From contig WHVD01000125.1 in NCBI GenBank assembly GCA_015178975.1, positions 1 through 64,000 on the forward strand: a stretch of 64,000 bases of DNA, given 5' to 3'. The notes below the pieces were generated by a model. It saw nothing but the letters and a program-made list of their open reading frames with translations. It searched no databases and was not told the DNA's origin. Shown here piece after piece: positions 1-10,675 of this stretch (positions are counted from its first letter, which is position 1; each line of letters opens with the position of its first letter). This DNA comes from Hysterangium stoloniferum. Its lineage: Eukaryota > Basidiomycota > Agaricomycetes > Hysterangiales > Hysterangiaceae. The translations under genes and the position numbers were made by a program.

Positions 1-2158
1 CATCCCAGAAATCTCACAAAGGAATGCTTTAAAACATTCACTCGGCATGGCATCTAATCTGACGAGTCTTCATCCTATTCCATAGAAGACACAGACTGAG
101 CGTTGAACACGGGCTGTCGGGATCTGAATTGCTGCTTGCGGGCATTAGTGCCATGTTACAATATACACCCTTACAGAGATCGCCATATTATTGAACAAGT
201 TCATGACTTCCAGATAGCCTCGACCACTTTCAAATGGTATAATATGGCTTACTAAACCATAGAAATGAAAAGGACACTCAAGATACTCTTTGCTCGCGAG
301 GAGTCCGGAGAGCCGGGTCGGCGCTTATTTCTATTGTTTTACTCGATGATGTTGCTGTTTCTGTGGATCGAAGTAAATGGATTTTCCTCACTTGGAGTAT
401 ATAATTGTCAGAATTGCAGTGCAGACGTGAAAGTTTATCCTTCTGTGCAGAACAGAGATGTTAATATTTCTCGAGGAAGTACACGTCCACATACAAAGAT
501 GGTCACATTATTGAGAAAATCTATGGTTTGTAAATCCACATAGCCTTCGAAACCGTGAGATGTGATAAGAGAAATGATAAGCCATGGAAATAAAAAGGAT
601 ACTTACAGAATTAATTATTGTTTTCCTCCCTCGTTCTGGAGCCTGGTGGGCGCTTGTTTCCACATTGTCAGACTATTGTTATTCGATCTCATTACTGCCT
701 TGTGGATGGATATGAATAGAATTAATATAACTCGCCCTGTCGAATTTTAATTATTGTTAACGTTGCAGCGCAGACGTCGAAGTTGATCCTTTTGTACAGT
801 ATGGAGACGTTAATATTTCTCGAGAGTCGACATGAAGAGAAACCGAATCATCACCCTTCATAGATTGCCGTTCATTGTCTTTCCCTTCTTTGTGAACGAA
901 TACAACATCATCACTCGCAAAATACCAATCTGAAGTCGCCAGTTGTGGTAAATAGGGGGAACTTGGGGGTGTCGCCGATGGTATCGGAGACATGCGATGA
1001 TCGCGCATTCGAGCAAGGATTACAAGGAGGAATGATGCGTTCAGAAAAGCCCGGAAGGGCAATGTCTTTCTCATCCTATGTTATTGGAATATTGTCTATG
1101 GAAATGGTATAAGCTATAAGGAGTGGATATCTGAGCCACACGGACCTTGCGCCGTACTAGGACGATACACTTTTTGACCGCATTCCATTCTTTCAGTATC
1201 ACTCCGCGCAGCTGGGAACGCCTGGATGTTTCGAGCGGTTGTCTGAAGGATCGTAAAATCGGAGACGATTGTAATACTTTAAAGTGAATCTGAGGTGGTG
1301 CAGAACAAGACTACAACCGTACCTGTACCCACACAGACGGCCGAGCACCATGGAATATTGCCCAAATCAGAACAAATGTCTACATTTACGCCGGTAAATA
1401 AGACTTATTATAGCTAAAACAGGTGTTGGAACAAGGAGCCAAGTGTATCTCACCCAAATCGGACTTGCCACTTTGAATATTGACCTGTGGCAAGAAGTGC
1501 GTAATATTCCCCTTTATGAAGACTCAGGTGACGTAGCATGAATAAAAACTCTCAGAAGACTTAGTGATAAAGCTCACTGGATTGTCTTATTGTGAATTAG
1601 TGGCTATTGGTGAACGCCACGCGCGCGCTCCTGCCGTTGTTCCGAATCGATAGATAGCCTTTAAACCTTAAATCTTATGTTACAATTAGTTCTGCCAGCG
1701 CCATTTCGTGGTGAGATAATATCCGCTGCGGCACGCTTTAACCTATCTCGGCATTTCGGATCGATTTCGGCATTGTTCAATTTTCACAGAACTGATCCAT
1801 AGATCTGACTCTTGGTGTGAATCAAACTCTAGGAGCGCTACTTAGTGGCGATTGCTCCTGTCTACTCCTGGTTTAGATGCTATTTTTTACAATTTACTTT
1901 CTTTCTGGTGTATAGCAGTATGCTTGAGAAGATGCTTTCGGTCGGGCCGCTGAATATTCTGTATCATAGTTTTCCTCGTGGTCAACAGGCAGTAAATACA
2001 ATCATTGGTTGTTGTAGGCATTTTAGCTATATGCAATTGGCAACATCTCGTCGTACGACTCCCCTCTGGCCCACAGACTTACCAGTTTGTTACATAGGAT
2101 TCACGCCGATGCTTGGAATGCTCATCACCCCAAGTCGAGTACGTACTTGTAGCTGCGC
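1..2158. repeat. left arm of a giant inverted repeat (palindrome), truncated by window start
   Basis: Base 1 pairs with base 4482 on the opposite strand, and pairing continues inward to 2158/2324. The arms are almost identical. I noticed a 2-base difference near 172/4310 and a 1-base difference near 2090/2390. The match begins at the first base, so the palindrome very probably continues upstream of the window. The near-identity of the arms implies recent formation or continuing gene conversion. Confidence 0.93.
757..1074 (-). CDS. 105-aa ORF in left palindrome arm, unrecognised
   Basis: An open frame of 105 codons on the minus strand, present unchanged in the opposite arm at 3407-3724. Residues 8-20 form a short hydrophobic stretch (FRAFLNASFLLVI) that could be a signal or membrane segment. 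It is followed by a Pro/Ser-rich part and a charged C-terminal half. I recognise no family. Because it lies in a perfect duplication, its persistence in both arms is not independent evidence of selection, so it may be a chance ORF. The 3' end runs into the internal tandem duplication of the arm. Confidence 0.25.
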   Translation of the reverse strand: MRKTLPFRAFLNASFLLVILARMRDHRMSPIPSATPPSSPYLPQLATSDWYFASDDVVFVHKEGKDNERQSMKGDDSVSLHVDSREILTSPYCTKGSTSTSALQR

Positions 2159-2323
2159 GAATTAAGTCCAGACAAATGTTTACCCTTATAGAAACCTCAA
2201 GTCTGAACATAGGTTTAAAAATCCAATAAAACCCTAAGTTTTGTAATGACCTTAAACTAATTGCCCACTCATCACCCGCCCATCTAATCCTATAAGCCCC
2301 ATTTGCATAATAAGAGTAAATTA
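2159..2323. other. palindrome spacer
   Basis: The 165-bp unique sequence between the two arms, AT-rich and without a convincing reading frame. Pairing stops abruptly on both sides after the shared GCGC. Confidence 0.85.
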
Positions 2324-3406
2324 GCGCAGCTACAAGTACGTACTCGACTTGGGGTGATGAGCATTCCAAGCATCGGCGTGAATCCTATGTAAAAACTGGT
2401 AAGTCTGTGGGCCAGAGGGGAGTCGTACGACGAGATGTTGCCAATTGCATATAGCTAAAATGCCTACAACAACCAATGATTGTATTTACTGCCTGTTGAC
2501 CACGAGGAAAACTATGATACAGAATATTCAGCGGCCCGACCGAAAGCATCTTCTCAAGCATACTGCTATACACCAGAAAGAAAGTAAATTGTAAAAAATA
2601 GCATCTAAACCAGGAGTAGACAGGAGCAATCGCCACTAAGTAGCGCTCCTAGAGTTTGATTCACACCAAGAGTCAGATCTATGGATCAGTTCTGTGAAAA
2701 TTGAACAATGCCGAAATCGATCCGAAATGCCGAGATAGGTTAAAGCGTGCCGCAGCGGATATTATCTCACCACGAAATGGCGCTGGCAGAACTAATTGTA
2801 ACATAAGATTTAAGGTTTAAAGGCTATCTATCGATTCGGAACAACGGCAGGAGCGCGCGCGTGGCGTTCACCAATAGCCACTAATTCACAATAAGACAAT
2901 CCAGTGAGCTTTATCACTAAGTCTTCTGAGAGTTTTTATTCATGCTACGTCACCTGAGTCTTCATAAAGGGGAATATTACGCACTTCTTGCCACAGGTCA
3001 ATATTCAAAGTGGCAAGTCCGATTTGGGTGAGATACACTTGGCTCCTTGTTCCAACACCTGTTTTAGCTATAATAAGTCTTATTTACCGGCGTAAATGTA
3101 GACATTTGTTCTGATTTGGGCAATATTCCATGGTGCTCGGCCGTCTGTGTGGGTACAGGTACGGTTGTAGTCTTGTTCTGCACCACCTCAGATTCACTTT
3201 AAAGTATTACAATCGTCTCCGATTTTACGATCCTTCAGACAACCGCTCGAAACATCCAGGCGTTCCCAGCTGCGCGGAGTGATACTGAAAGAATGGAATG
3301 CGGTCAAAAAGTGTATCGTCCTAGTACGGCGCAAGGTCCGTGTGGCTCAGATATCCACTCCTTATAGCTTATACCATTTCCATAGACAATATTCCAATAA
3401 CATAGG

Positions 3407-3724
3407 ATGAGAAAGACATTGCCCTTCCGGGCTTTTCTGAACGCATCATTCCTCCTTGTAATCCTTGCTCGAATGCGCGATCATCGCATGTCTCCGATAC
3501 CATCGGCGACACCCCCAAGTTCCCCCTATTTACCACAACTGGCGACTTCAGATTGGTATTTTGCGAGTGATGATGTTGTATTCGTTCACAAAGAAGGGAA
3601 AGACAATGAACGGCAATCTATGAAGGGTGATGATTCGGTTTCTCTTCATGTCGACTCTCGAGAAATATTAACGTCTCCATACTGTACAAAAGGATCAACT
3701 TCGACGTCTGCGCTGCAACGTTAA
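3407..3724 (+). CDS. 105-aa ORF, right-arm copy
   Basis: Identical to the minus-strand ORF at 757-1074 in the other arm. It starts at an ATG just after a T/A-rich leader and ends in TAA. No recognisable domain. See the left-arm entry for the hydrophobic N-terminal segment and the caution about chance ORFs. Confidence 0.25.
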   Translation: MRKTLPFRAFLNASFLLVILARMRDHRMSPIPSATPPSSPYLPQLATSDWYFASDDVVFVHKEGKDNERQSMKGDDSVSLHVDSREILTSPYCTKGSTSTSALQR

Positions 3725-4330
3725 CAATAATTAAAATTCGACAGGGCGAGTTATATTAATTCTATTCATATCCATCCACAAGGCAGTAATGAGATCGAAT
3801 AACAATAGTCTGACAATGTGGAAACAAGCGCCCACCAGGCTCCAGAACGAGGGAGAAAACAATAATTAATTCTGTAAGTATCCTTTTTATTTCCATGGCT
3901 TATCATTTCTCTTATCACATCTCACGGTTTCGAAGGCTATGTGGATTTACAAACCATAGATTTTCTCAATAATGTGACCATCTTTGTATGTGGACGTGTA
4001 CTTCCTCGAGAAATATTAACATCTCTGTTCTGCACAGAAGGATAAACTTTCACGTCTGCACTGCAATTCTGACAATTATTATACTCCAAGTGAGGAAAAT
4101 CCATTTACTTCGATCCACAGAAACAGCAACATCATCGAGTAAAACAATAGAAATAAGCGCCGACCCGGCTCTCCGGACTCCTCGCGAGCAAAGAGTATCT
4201 TGAGTGTCCTTTTCATTTCTATGGTTTAGTAAGCCATATTATACCATTTGAAAGTGGTCGAGGCTATCTGGAAGTCATGAACTTGTTCAATAATATGGCG
4301 ATCTCTGTAAGTGGGTGTATATTGTAACAT
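3655..4330. repeat. diverged tandem duplication inside the right arm (mirrored at about 151-826)
   Basis: Two consecutive units of roughly 340 bp share a common order of blocks. Each begins with CTCGAGAAATATTAAC, continues with an AAGGAT...CTGCAAC block, then a block ending in TTCAATAATRTG. Divergence between the units is much greater than between the palindrome arms, so the tandem duplication is the older event. Confidence 0.6.
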
Positions 4331-4482
4331 GGCACTAATGCCCGCAAGCAGCAATTCAGATCCCGACAGCCCGTGTTCAACGCTCAGTCTGTGTCTTCTA
4401 TGGAATAGGATGAAGACTCGTCAGATTAGATGCCATGCCGAGTGAATGTTTTAAAGCATTCCTTTGTGAGATTTCTGGGATG

Positions 4483-4903
4483 AAAAGCTGAACGGATGCC
4501 CATCGCAGGTACGTCTGAGACACTTCCGGAAATGCCCCCAGCAGTTCCCTGCATTCACGATGTGTCATGTGAATCGATTCACCGTTTGCGAGCACTGATG
4601 CTACCTTGGTGAACATTGAAGAGATGGATGATCAGACACTCGGAGAAGGTAATGGGTTACTTATCTCTTAGCCTTTGTCATTGTGGAGATTGACATTTAC
4701 GCACCTAAGGATCAAAGTCTGTGCCGGTCGAGCAAGCCCACAGTCAGGAAAAAGTCGTTGCGTGAGTGCCTTTGTATCTGAGTCATTTGGTTGGAGTATG
4801 ATTTCATTTGGCAGCGTTAAAGATTTGGTGGCAGATGCGAATATGTTCATGAATTACTCTCTGGTAAATCTGTGAGTGGAGGCTTATAAGCTTCTTCGTT
4901 AAT
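4483..4903. other. region between palindrome and candidate gene
   Basis: No supported gene. Short overlapping ORFs on both strands (4668-4989) do not agree in frame. The segment may hold upstream exons or the promoter of the following plus-strand candidate. Confidence 0.4.
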
Positions 4904-5920
4904 ATGGTACAAATTGACGGAAAACAACCCGCTTTACAGGTCGGCCCGAGTCTTCCGCCAGGTAGGCAAACCAAAGAACAGCGAGGCATGGAGATCCTTC
5001 AAAAGGTCGTTCTCGAGCAAGCCGAGACGGCGGATATCCTTGGAAATGACCATGTGACTGTACCCACCAAGGAACCATCTATGACGGGTACGTCTATGGG
5101 TTCGCGACTCACACTGACCCTGCGTTGCCTAGCTTGGTGTGAAGTCGGTAAGTCTGATAGTATGGGATCCCATTTTGTGGAGCGTATGGGCAATCATGAG
5201 GTTGACGCGTTTATTGGACGCGCAAGTGTAGGCCCCCAATTCACTATCCTCATCCATCTGTCTGATCATGTTGCTCTTTATTTTTCTTAGAAAGGTCAGA
5301 TGTATGCCATGTTCGCGAAAGGAATCACGGCGCCATGTGAAATAGTTTGCACTGGCTGCTGTAGATACATAATTATGTTTATCGTGCTAGTTCTACCACA
5401 GATTATTACTCCAGGCCAGAGGTTCACGACGACCGTAATTCGCATTGTTCGCTATAGAACATGTGGGCATGAAGCTTGAGTCGAGTCAAGGCGGCTACAA
5501 TACACCATTCAAAACCATGTAAGTTTGTCTCTTATATGATACATGTCGTATGCACCAATAATCCTATACTCCCTGTATCTGACACCAGTGCTCTTAAAAC
5601 TCCTGTTGTTCCGGTGCTAACCTCCTTCTTAGGTTCGGTATCGGCTTGGCATCTGCGACATCATCGGCCAAGTCAATAGTGAGGCGACTCGGGTCTTACC
5701 TTGATCTGTTATTATTCAGACATTTTACATAGGTATCGACATCGCTCCACCTTATCAGCTCGGACGACATCGATTCCTTGAAACGATACAACGGTGAGTT
5801 GGTGATTGTTAAATCTCACTGGTACCGAGTTGCTTACACTCACCGTTAGCCATCGCATCCGACCAAATTATTTGTCATCCAGTCTTGATTCATCTATGGG
5901 GTCCCGGATGCTACGCTTTG
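4904..5920 (+). CDS. candidate multi-intron gene, unrecognised product
   Basis: Several textbook fungal introns lie in a row on the plus strand, which argues for a real gene. They are 5088-5132 (GTACGT..CTGAC..CTAG, 45 nt), a donor GTAAGT at 5148 with acceptor TTTTCTTAG at 5290, 5519-5632 (GTAAGT..GCTAAC..TTCTTAG) and 5794-5849 (GTGAGT..CCGTTAG). The first exon would start at ATG 4904 and encode a charged, Gln/Glu-rich stretch. Later exons read short, protein-like segments such as RLGICDIIGQVNS and IDIAPPYQLGRHRF. I could not join all exons in one frame without a stop, so the gene may be damaged or its exon set incomplete. No family recognised. Start, end and exon structure are provisional. 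Confidence 0.4.
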
Positions 5921-6327
5921 GGATCTTCTTGTGAGAAGGCACTGTGGTTTACTTTATTTGTCACTGAACTTAGTCCAGACTATCCTGACGCAATTACTAA
6001 TTTCATTACCATTTCAGCATATACCTCAAGGAACTGACAAGGTCCTATCGACCAAAGTACTGCTTGCAGAGCCCAAGGAGCCCTTCGTACCTCTCTTGTT
6101 CATGTGTAGTTTTGTTTATTCTTTTGGCCTATACGCTCTACGTGCTCCTTCTCCCGTTTCCCCTTTTCCCTTGTGTTTATTCTGTACTGTATAGCCTGTA
6201 TATTACAAACATTAACACTCGATGCCTGACCTGTCCCACATATATTCAGCATACTAAAATATTCGCTTGCGAATCGTTACTCCAATCCCCTCGTATCGAC
6301 ATACCTTAGCTAATACCCTGTCAGTAG
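5921..6327. other. leader of the Copia remnant, no gene seen
   Basis: T/C-rich sequence with short unsupported ORFs. It precedes the Copia gag start at 6328 and may contain what is left of its 5' LTR, but I could not match it to the 3' LTR at 7434-7567. Confidence 0.35.
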
Positions 6328-7108
6328 ATGGCAAACATCCCAAAACTCTCAGGTGATAACTAAGTACCATGAATGGAAGTTTTCACTGTCAATGGTTCTG
6401 TGGCATGCTGGATCATGGAGTGTTGTGAGTGGTGGAGCAAAGGCACCTGAGAATGAGAGTAGCAAGGAGTATTTGGAATGGGCAAAGCATTCAGAGGATG
6501 GTTACACAGCAATTGACTCACAATCACATCAAGCCAACAATTGTATACTCGGGATTGCACCACTGGACCTGAGGCATGGCAAGCACTTGTGAAAATCTAT
6601 CAGACAAATAATTGGGCCAATCATATTTCATTTCAATGCCAGCTCTATATGTACCAGCATGATGTCAAAAAGCCAGTGATGGAATATGTCCATGGACATT
6701 TTGACTCTCACTTCACAGCTTCAAGTGATTGGAGTTAATTTATGTGAAGAGGATGTGCTGGATGTCCACATTTATTGTTTAGCTCCAGAATTTGGTGCAG
6801 TTGCAACCACTCTTATGCAGCATGTGGAATCACTTACTGTCGAGGATATTTCCACAGTGCTGGTAGAAGAAGAAAGCCATTTGAAAGGCCAGAAGGACAC
6901 TGAGAGTCAAATCACCTTGAAAATGAAAACAGACTCACCAAATGTGAAACAGCCAAAAAATTGCTATAGATGCAATGGCAAAGGTCACATCACACATTTT
7001 TGTCCCACACCAAAGTTGGTTGGTTTGTTGTCAAGTGGGTCACCTGCTGAAAACCTGGAGGCTCTCACTGCTAGCACAGGGGAGAGTGTGTTTATATTGC
7101 ATACCTGA
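6328..7108 (+). pseudogene. Ty1/Copia-type Gag, frameshifted
   Basis: The reading starts at ATG 6328 (MANIPKLSGDN), where Copia Gag proteins have a short N-terminal motif before the UBN2-type Gag domain, but a stop follows after 11 codons. The Gag reading then continues in other frames at 6353-6592, 6541-6738 and 6686-7108. A CCHC zinc knuckle of the form C-x2-C-x4-H-x4-C (CYRCNGKGHITHFC) lies near the end, at about 6964-7005. Gag would package element RNA. No protease, integrase or reverse transcriptase follows, so this is a deleted, non-functional copy. The closest relative in the window is the non-coding element at 16258-17351, which shares the 3' region. Confidence 0.75.
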
Positions 7109-7433
7109 TAGTGTCACATGGACTAGGAGTTGTGAGTAGGGCTCCAAGGTCCAGTGTTTGTGGTCTAGGAGGTTGGGGGAATGCATTCTAGGAGAAAGGA
7201 CACTCTGAGGTTCAATTCAACACCAAATTGTACCGGGCAGACTCTGTGTCTAGTGGGCACAGCATGTTTTTCAATTTTCAAATGGATTTTGCATCTAGTG
7301 GGTGCAGTGAGTGTGTTTTAATTTTTCCAAACAGTTTCTGCATCAAGTGGGTGCAATTTCTTTGTGTTAAAAGTATTTTTCATTGGGTGTGTATGGATTT
7401 ACTACAAGCTCTCAATGACATGCAAATTGGGCA
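7109..7433 (+). repeat. 3' internal region of Copia element, shared with 16739-17244
   Basis: Begins with GTGGACTAGGRGTTKTGAG-like sequence and continues with repeated phrases such as TTTTGCATCTAGTGGGTGCAG and CTCAATGACATGCAAA. The same order occurs at about 16752-17244. It has no coding capacity and contains purine-rich stretches upstream of the 3' LTR. Confidence 0.65.
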
Positions 7434-7567
7434 TGTTGGACCTTATAGTATTGTGTTGCATGTTGTTAAAGGAACTCATACTTTCATAGTTTATTGGAAT
7501 ACACTTGGCTAAGTAGTACATAACAGTAGCTTAGTCATACAAACTGTTAGATTGAGTAATGCTAACA
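7434..7567 (+). repeat. short 3' LTR of the Copia remnant
   Basis: A TG..CA block of 134 bp (TGTTGGACC...GCTAACA). It contains the phrase ACAGTAGCTTAGTCA also found in the paired LTRs at 16258-16394 and 17245-17351. Divergence from those copies is considerable. Confidence 0.55.
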
Positions 7568-7578
7568 GTGTTTCCCAG

Positions 7579-7649
7579 GGTCAGGTGGTGTAATGGTTAA
7601 CACCCTGCTATATATGCAGAAGCCCTGGGTTCAATCCCCAGTCTGGCCA
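7579..7649 (+). tRNA. tRNA-like sequence, probably a pseudo-tRNA or tRNA-derived SINE head
   Basis: A cloverleaf can be drawn with 7 acceptor pairs (two G-U), D stem GTGT/ACAC and T arm CTGGG/CCCAG with loop TTCAATC. The internal promoter boxes are good: A box TGGTGTAATGG and B box GGTTCAATCCC. The anticodon arm is poor, with 4 pairs around loop TATATAT and A instead of U at position 33. A functional tRNA is therefore doubtful. It directly follows the Copia LTR. Confidence 0.4.
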
Positions 7650-7714
7650 TTCATTTTCTACACTTTTAACACAAACAAAACCTTGTCTGTTTTCATTATA
7701 CTGCCAACATCTTA

Positions 7715-8993
7715 CATTATATACTTACGAACACTGTCTTCCAGAATTTCACTGGCAGAGAATAGGAAGGTGTATCTGGAATGCTCATTATTAATAAGGA
7801 GGTCCTGTACTTACACTGGGGAATAGGTCTGTATAGTAATGGCCATAGAGTATCGCACTTGGCAATAAAAAATAAACAGAAATCAGCCAGCCGCTGGGCT
7901 CATGTTCTGTGCAGAAAATATTTTGAAGTGGCATAATCTTATCAGCACCTCCGTCACATGGCTGATACTATCGAGTCATTGGATCGAAGTTAGAAGTTCC
8001 TTCTTTGTAGGAAAACAATCCGTTTAGTTTTATGGAGGGAATACTGTCAAATAAAATTGTAACAATATATTCCATCAGTGTTCACATTCAGGTCCCTATC
8101 AATGGTCACCTGCACACCATACACAAGGTCGATCTGGTACAAGAGGCATCTTTAAGCAAACGCCATTTGAGATGAGGGATGCGGAGCCCGTTAGGATGGA
8201 AGGACTAAACAAGGGAGGACAAGCACAGATGCCCACCAGCAAGCCACAGTGTCACGATTTGGGGTAGGAGCTTTTGAGACTTCAAGTCGGTCCCCCTCAA
8301 TGACCTCGTCGCGATATAATTTATGGGATGAAAAGACAATATTACATGCCTGAGCAACAGTGAGCTTTAAGACGTCATAGACTCCTTCTATCGCCTAGAT
8401 TGACGAACCTTTTCGGTTATCAATTCATTCCAGTTCTCTGGTACATGATGACGAGATGGACGTTTATAAATGGACACGGGGGGTTTCCGACTCTTGTCAA
8501 AGTATTAATTTCGTTTCTAACTACGTCAAGAGCGCATCTCCAAGTATAATCAATAGAGTGATTTGTTACATACAAAGGGGGAAAAGATGGGTCCTATCAT
8601 TTTATTCTGGATCTTGACATTCATTCGAACCGTCTGCGAGTCGAGATGGCCAAGGTGAACTTTTGAAACCATAGCGTGCAAAAAAAAAAAAACACGACAC
8701 CGATACCATTCTCCTAGACAATTAAGCGTATCTCAGAGCAAAGTCATTACCAAAACTCGTTCTATCTCTGTAGAGTAAGATTGTAAAATAAGAGTTACGA
8801 ATGGAGGATAATCAAGAAGATTCCCTATTTATTCAACATTGGTGGAATTTGTGTGACTGGGCACATCTGGGCACATCCCTTTCTCAGACACGTTGTACAA
8901 TGAGGTAATAGTATTGGAACAACCACTTGCACTTTCTTTCAAGGCTTTAAATCAGGAGCTTCTCCGAATAAATGGAACATGGTGGTGCAAAAG
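7715..8993. repeat. dispersed repeat, copy A (about 1.28 kb)
   Basis: Matches 12641-14115 along its whole length, from CATTATATAC at the left to GGTGGTGCAAAA at the right, with scattered substitutions and small indels. Copy A lacks the 183-bp insertion found in copy B. No LTR or TIR ends are apparent. On the minus strand both copies keep protein-like segments, so the repeat may be a duplicated and decayed gene fragment rather than a transposon. Confidence 0.8.
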
Positions 8994-9480
8994 TAATCTA
9001 TCTAAACTGCTAACCTTGTAACAGAGGCACATTTTATGCTATTGACTGCTGATTTTATCCGGAATTGAACCTTGATCATGCAGAGATATAATTTTGTCAT
9101 ACGCATAGAACTAATAAAACTGAACTTGTGATAGGTTATGGTGTTCCAACACGAAAGGGGTCTATGAGGAGGGGTTGAACTGTGGTTTCCATATACTCAT
9201 CTTACTAACCGGTCAATTACGCCCCCAAATTAGGCCAAAATTTATTAAATCATATGCTAAATTGTCATGACGTGGTTTTTAATGCGTGATTATAATGGAT
9301 CAGAGGTGTGGTGTCAGTAAGCATTAAATTGTAAAAATTGAGATTAGAGGACAAAGCAGTATTCACCATATGGTCATCCTGCTTTTAACCGAATTCACTG
9401 GTGCTGGCGGTGCTGAGCACCAACTTGAGAAATAAAATAAAAAATAAACCTGAAATTACCGATCAAATGAACTTGTTTTT
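8994..9480. other. intergenic, possible degenerate tRNA-like remnants
   Basis: No gene. On the minus strand, GGTTCAATTCC near 9060 resembles a Pol III B box, and a cloverleaf-like remnant reads from about 9225 to 9178 (ACCGGTTAGTAAG...AGTTCAACCCC). Both are too eroded to call. Confidence 0.3.
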
Positions 9481-9483
9481 ATT

Positions 9484-10173
9484 TTAACTGCATGTTACCT
9501 CGTCGACTATGCAAGTAGAAAATGGGAAACGCTTTTCTCCAAGCTTGGCAGCCGGTGAAAACACCACGTGCGTCGGAGTTTGAATATGTACCCCAGACTG
9601 CACTTCGGAGTACGAATTAATGTTTCCGCCGAAAGCCAGAACCCCCGTCCGTCTAGTTAGAAGTTGTCGCGCACCACGAAGATGTTCGAACGGAGAACTC
9701 TCCTCATCCGCAGTTTTAAGGACTGAATTGTTCGTTGTCACAAACAAACACCGGATTATCTTCACGCCCGTTAGGATACTCTAGAACACCACACAGTCCA
9801 TTCGTCCACAAATATCGCGAGTAGTCAGAGGCGAGCGATATTGTAGTAATTGAAGATGGGTAATTGGTATTAGTTGTTTGAAAAATAGTTTTCAGATGCA
9901 CAGGAGACATCGACAATACTGTTGCATGCTGGCAGGAAACACTTTCGTTTCCTCATGGTGGTAAACGTCGAAAACGATGAGGCTTCTACCAAGCCTGTCG
10001 CTGAGATGTATGCATATGTACACATCTTCTCCTTTAAACGGTATTTCGTATGCGTTGCATGAGGCCTCGTGGAGAACCTGGACTGCCCCAGTATAAGATA
10101 CAAAGCAAACCATGAATGCATTCACAAACGTTCCTGCAACCGTCGGGACAATAGGAATATGACTATGTATCAA
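9484..10173 (-). pseudogene. minus-strand coding remnant, unrecognised
   Basis: Three protein-like segments follow each other on the minus strand: 10173-9900 (frame with VLHEASCNAYEIPFKGEDVY), 9916-9716 (DYSRYLWTNGLCGVLEYPNG) and 9765-9484 (EHLRGARQLLTRRTGVLAFG). The first and third share a frame and the middle one is shifted. I found no good donor/acceptor pair to connect them, so two frameshifts or poorly defined introns are needed. The composition looks like a real globular protein, but I do not recognise the family. The final stop is at 9484. Confidence 0.4.
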
Positions 10174-10675
10174 CTTTTGTATGGGAATTAGCGAGGACGT
10201 TGGAATTCCATTGTCATCCCAACATCAAACTGATGCGATCACTGACTCGGACGAGATGACGATATAACTCTATTCTATCGAACCGGTGGCATTTTGCCGG
10301 CGGGCGTGCATGCTTGAATGTCAAGACGTTTGTTAAATTACTTGACATTTGCTTCCGGTTAATTAAAGGAACAACAGGAACGCAGCGACAAAACAACGTT
10401 TCGGCGTCTAAATCAGCACAAAGGAACGGTCTCCTGTTGTTCTACCTCGCTAGCCTCTATTCTCGCCGTGAACAATGGTACCTTCGCATATTTTCCATAA
10501 TAGTGCCTGTTTATCGAGTTCAGCGGTACTCTCTTTTGACCAGGTATTTGTCTTGTGGTAGACAAGAGATCTATTGTTCCTAATAGCCGATCCACTTTAT
10601 TTAGCGGCCACAACTTTTTGCGACTGCATCCCCTACCACTACTCAACTATCTAAACTAACCACAATACTCCTAAC
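10174..10675. other. upstream region of the zinc-finger gene
   Basis: No supported ORF. The last 60 bases before the ATG are C/T-rich with repeated CTACC/CTAAC phrases, typical of fungal 5' leaders, so the promoter of the gene at 10676 lies here. Confidence 0.45.

Larger units (their letters stand above)
2324..4482. repeat. right arm of the giant inverted repeat
   Basis: Reverse complement of 1-2158. The arm ends at 4482 only because the window begins there. Unique sequence lies to its right, and ORFs crossing 4482 on the minus strand (for example 4398-4616) are junction artefacts unless the palindrome ends there. Confidence 0.93.

Noticed and set aside
1845..2165. 106-aa ORF at the palindrome centre and its 83-aa mirror at 2385-2636
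   Set aside because: Runs into the spacer in one arm and stops early in the other through a single-base difference; composition is not protein-like.
4398..4616. 72-aa minus-strand ORF crossing the right palindrome border
   Set aside because: It spans 4482, where the visible palindrome ends only because of the window edge; no domain and no intron support.
9178..9225. minus-strand tRNA gene
   Set aside because: Only a B-box-like and a D-arm-like stretch remain; acceptor and anticodon stems do not pair.
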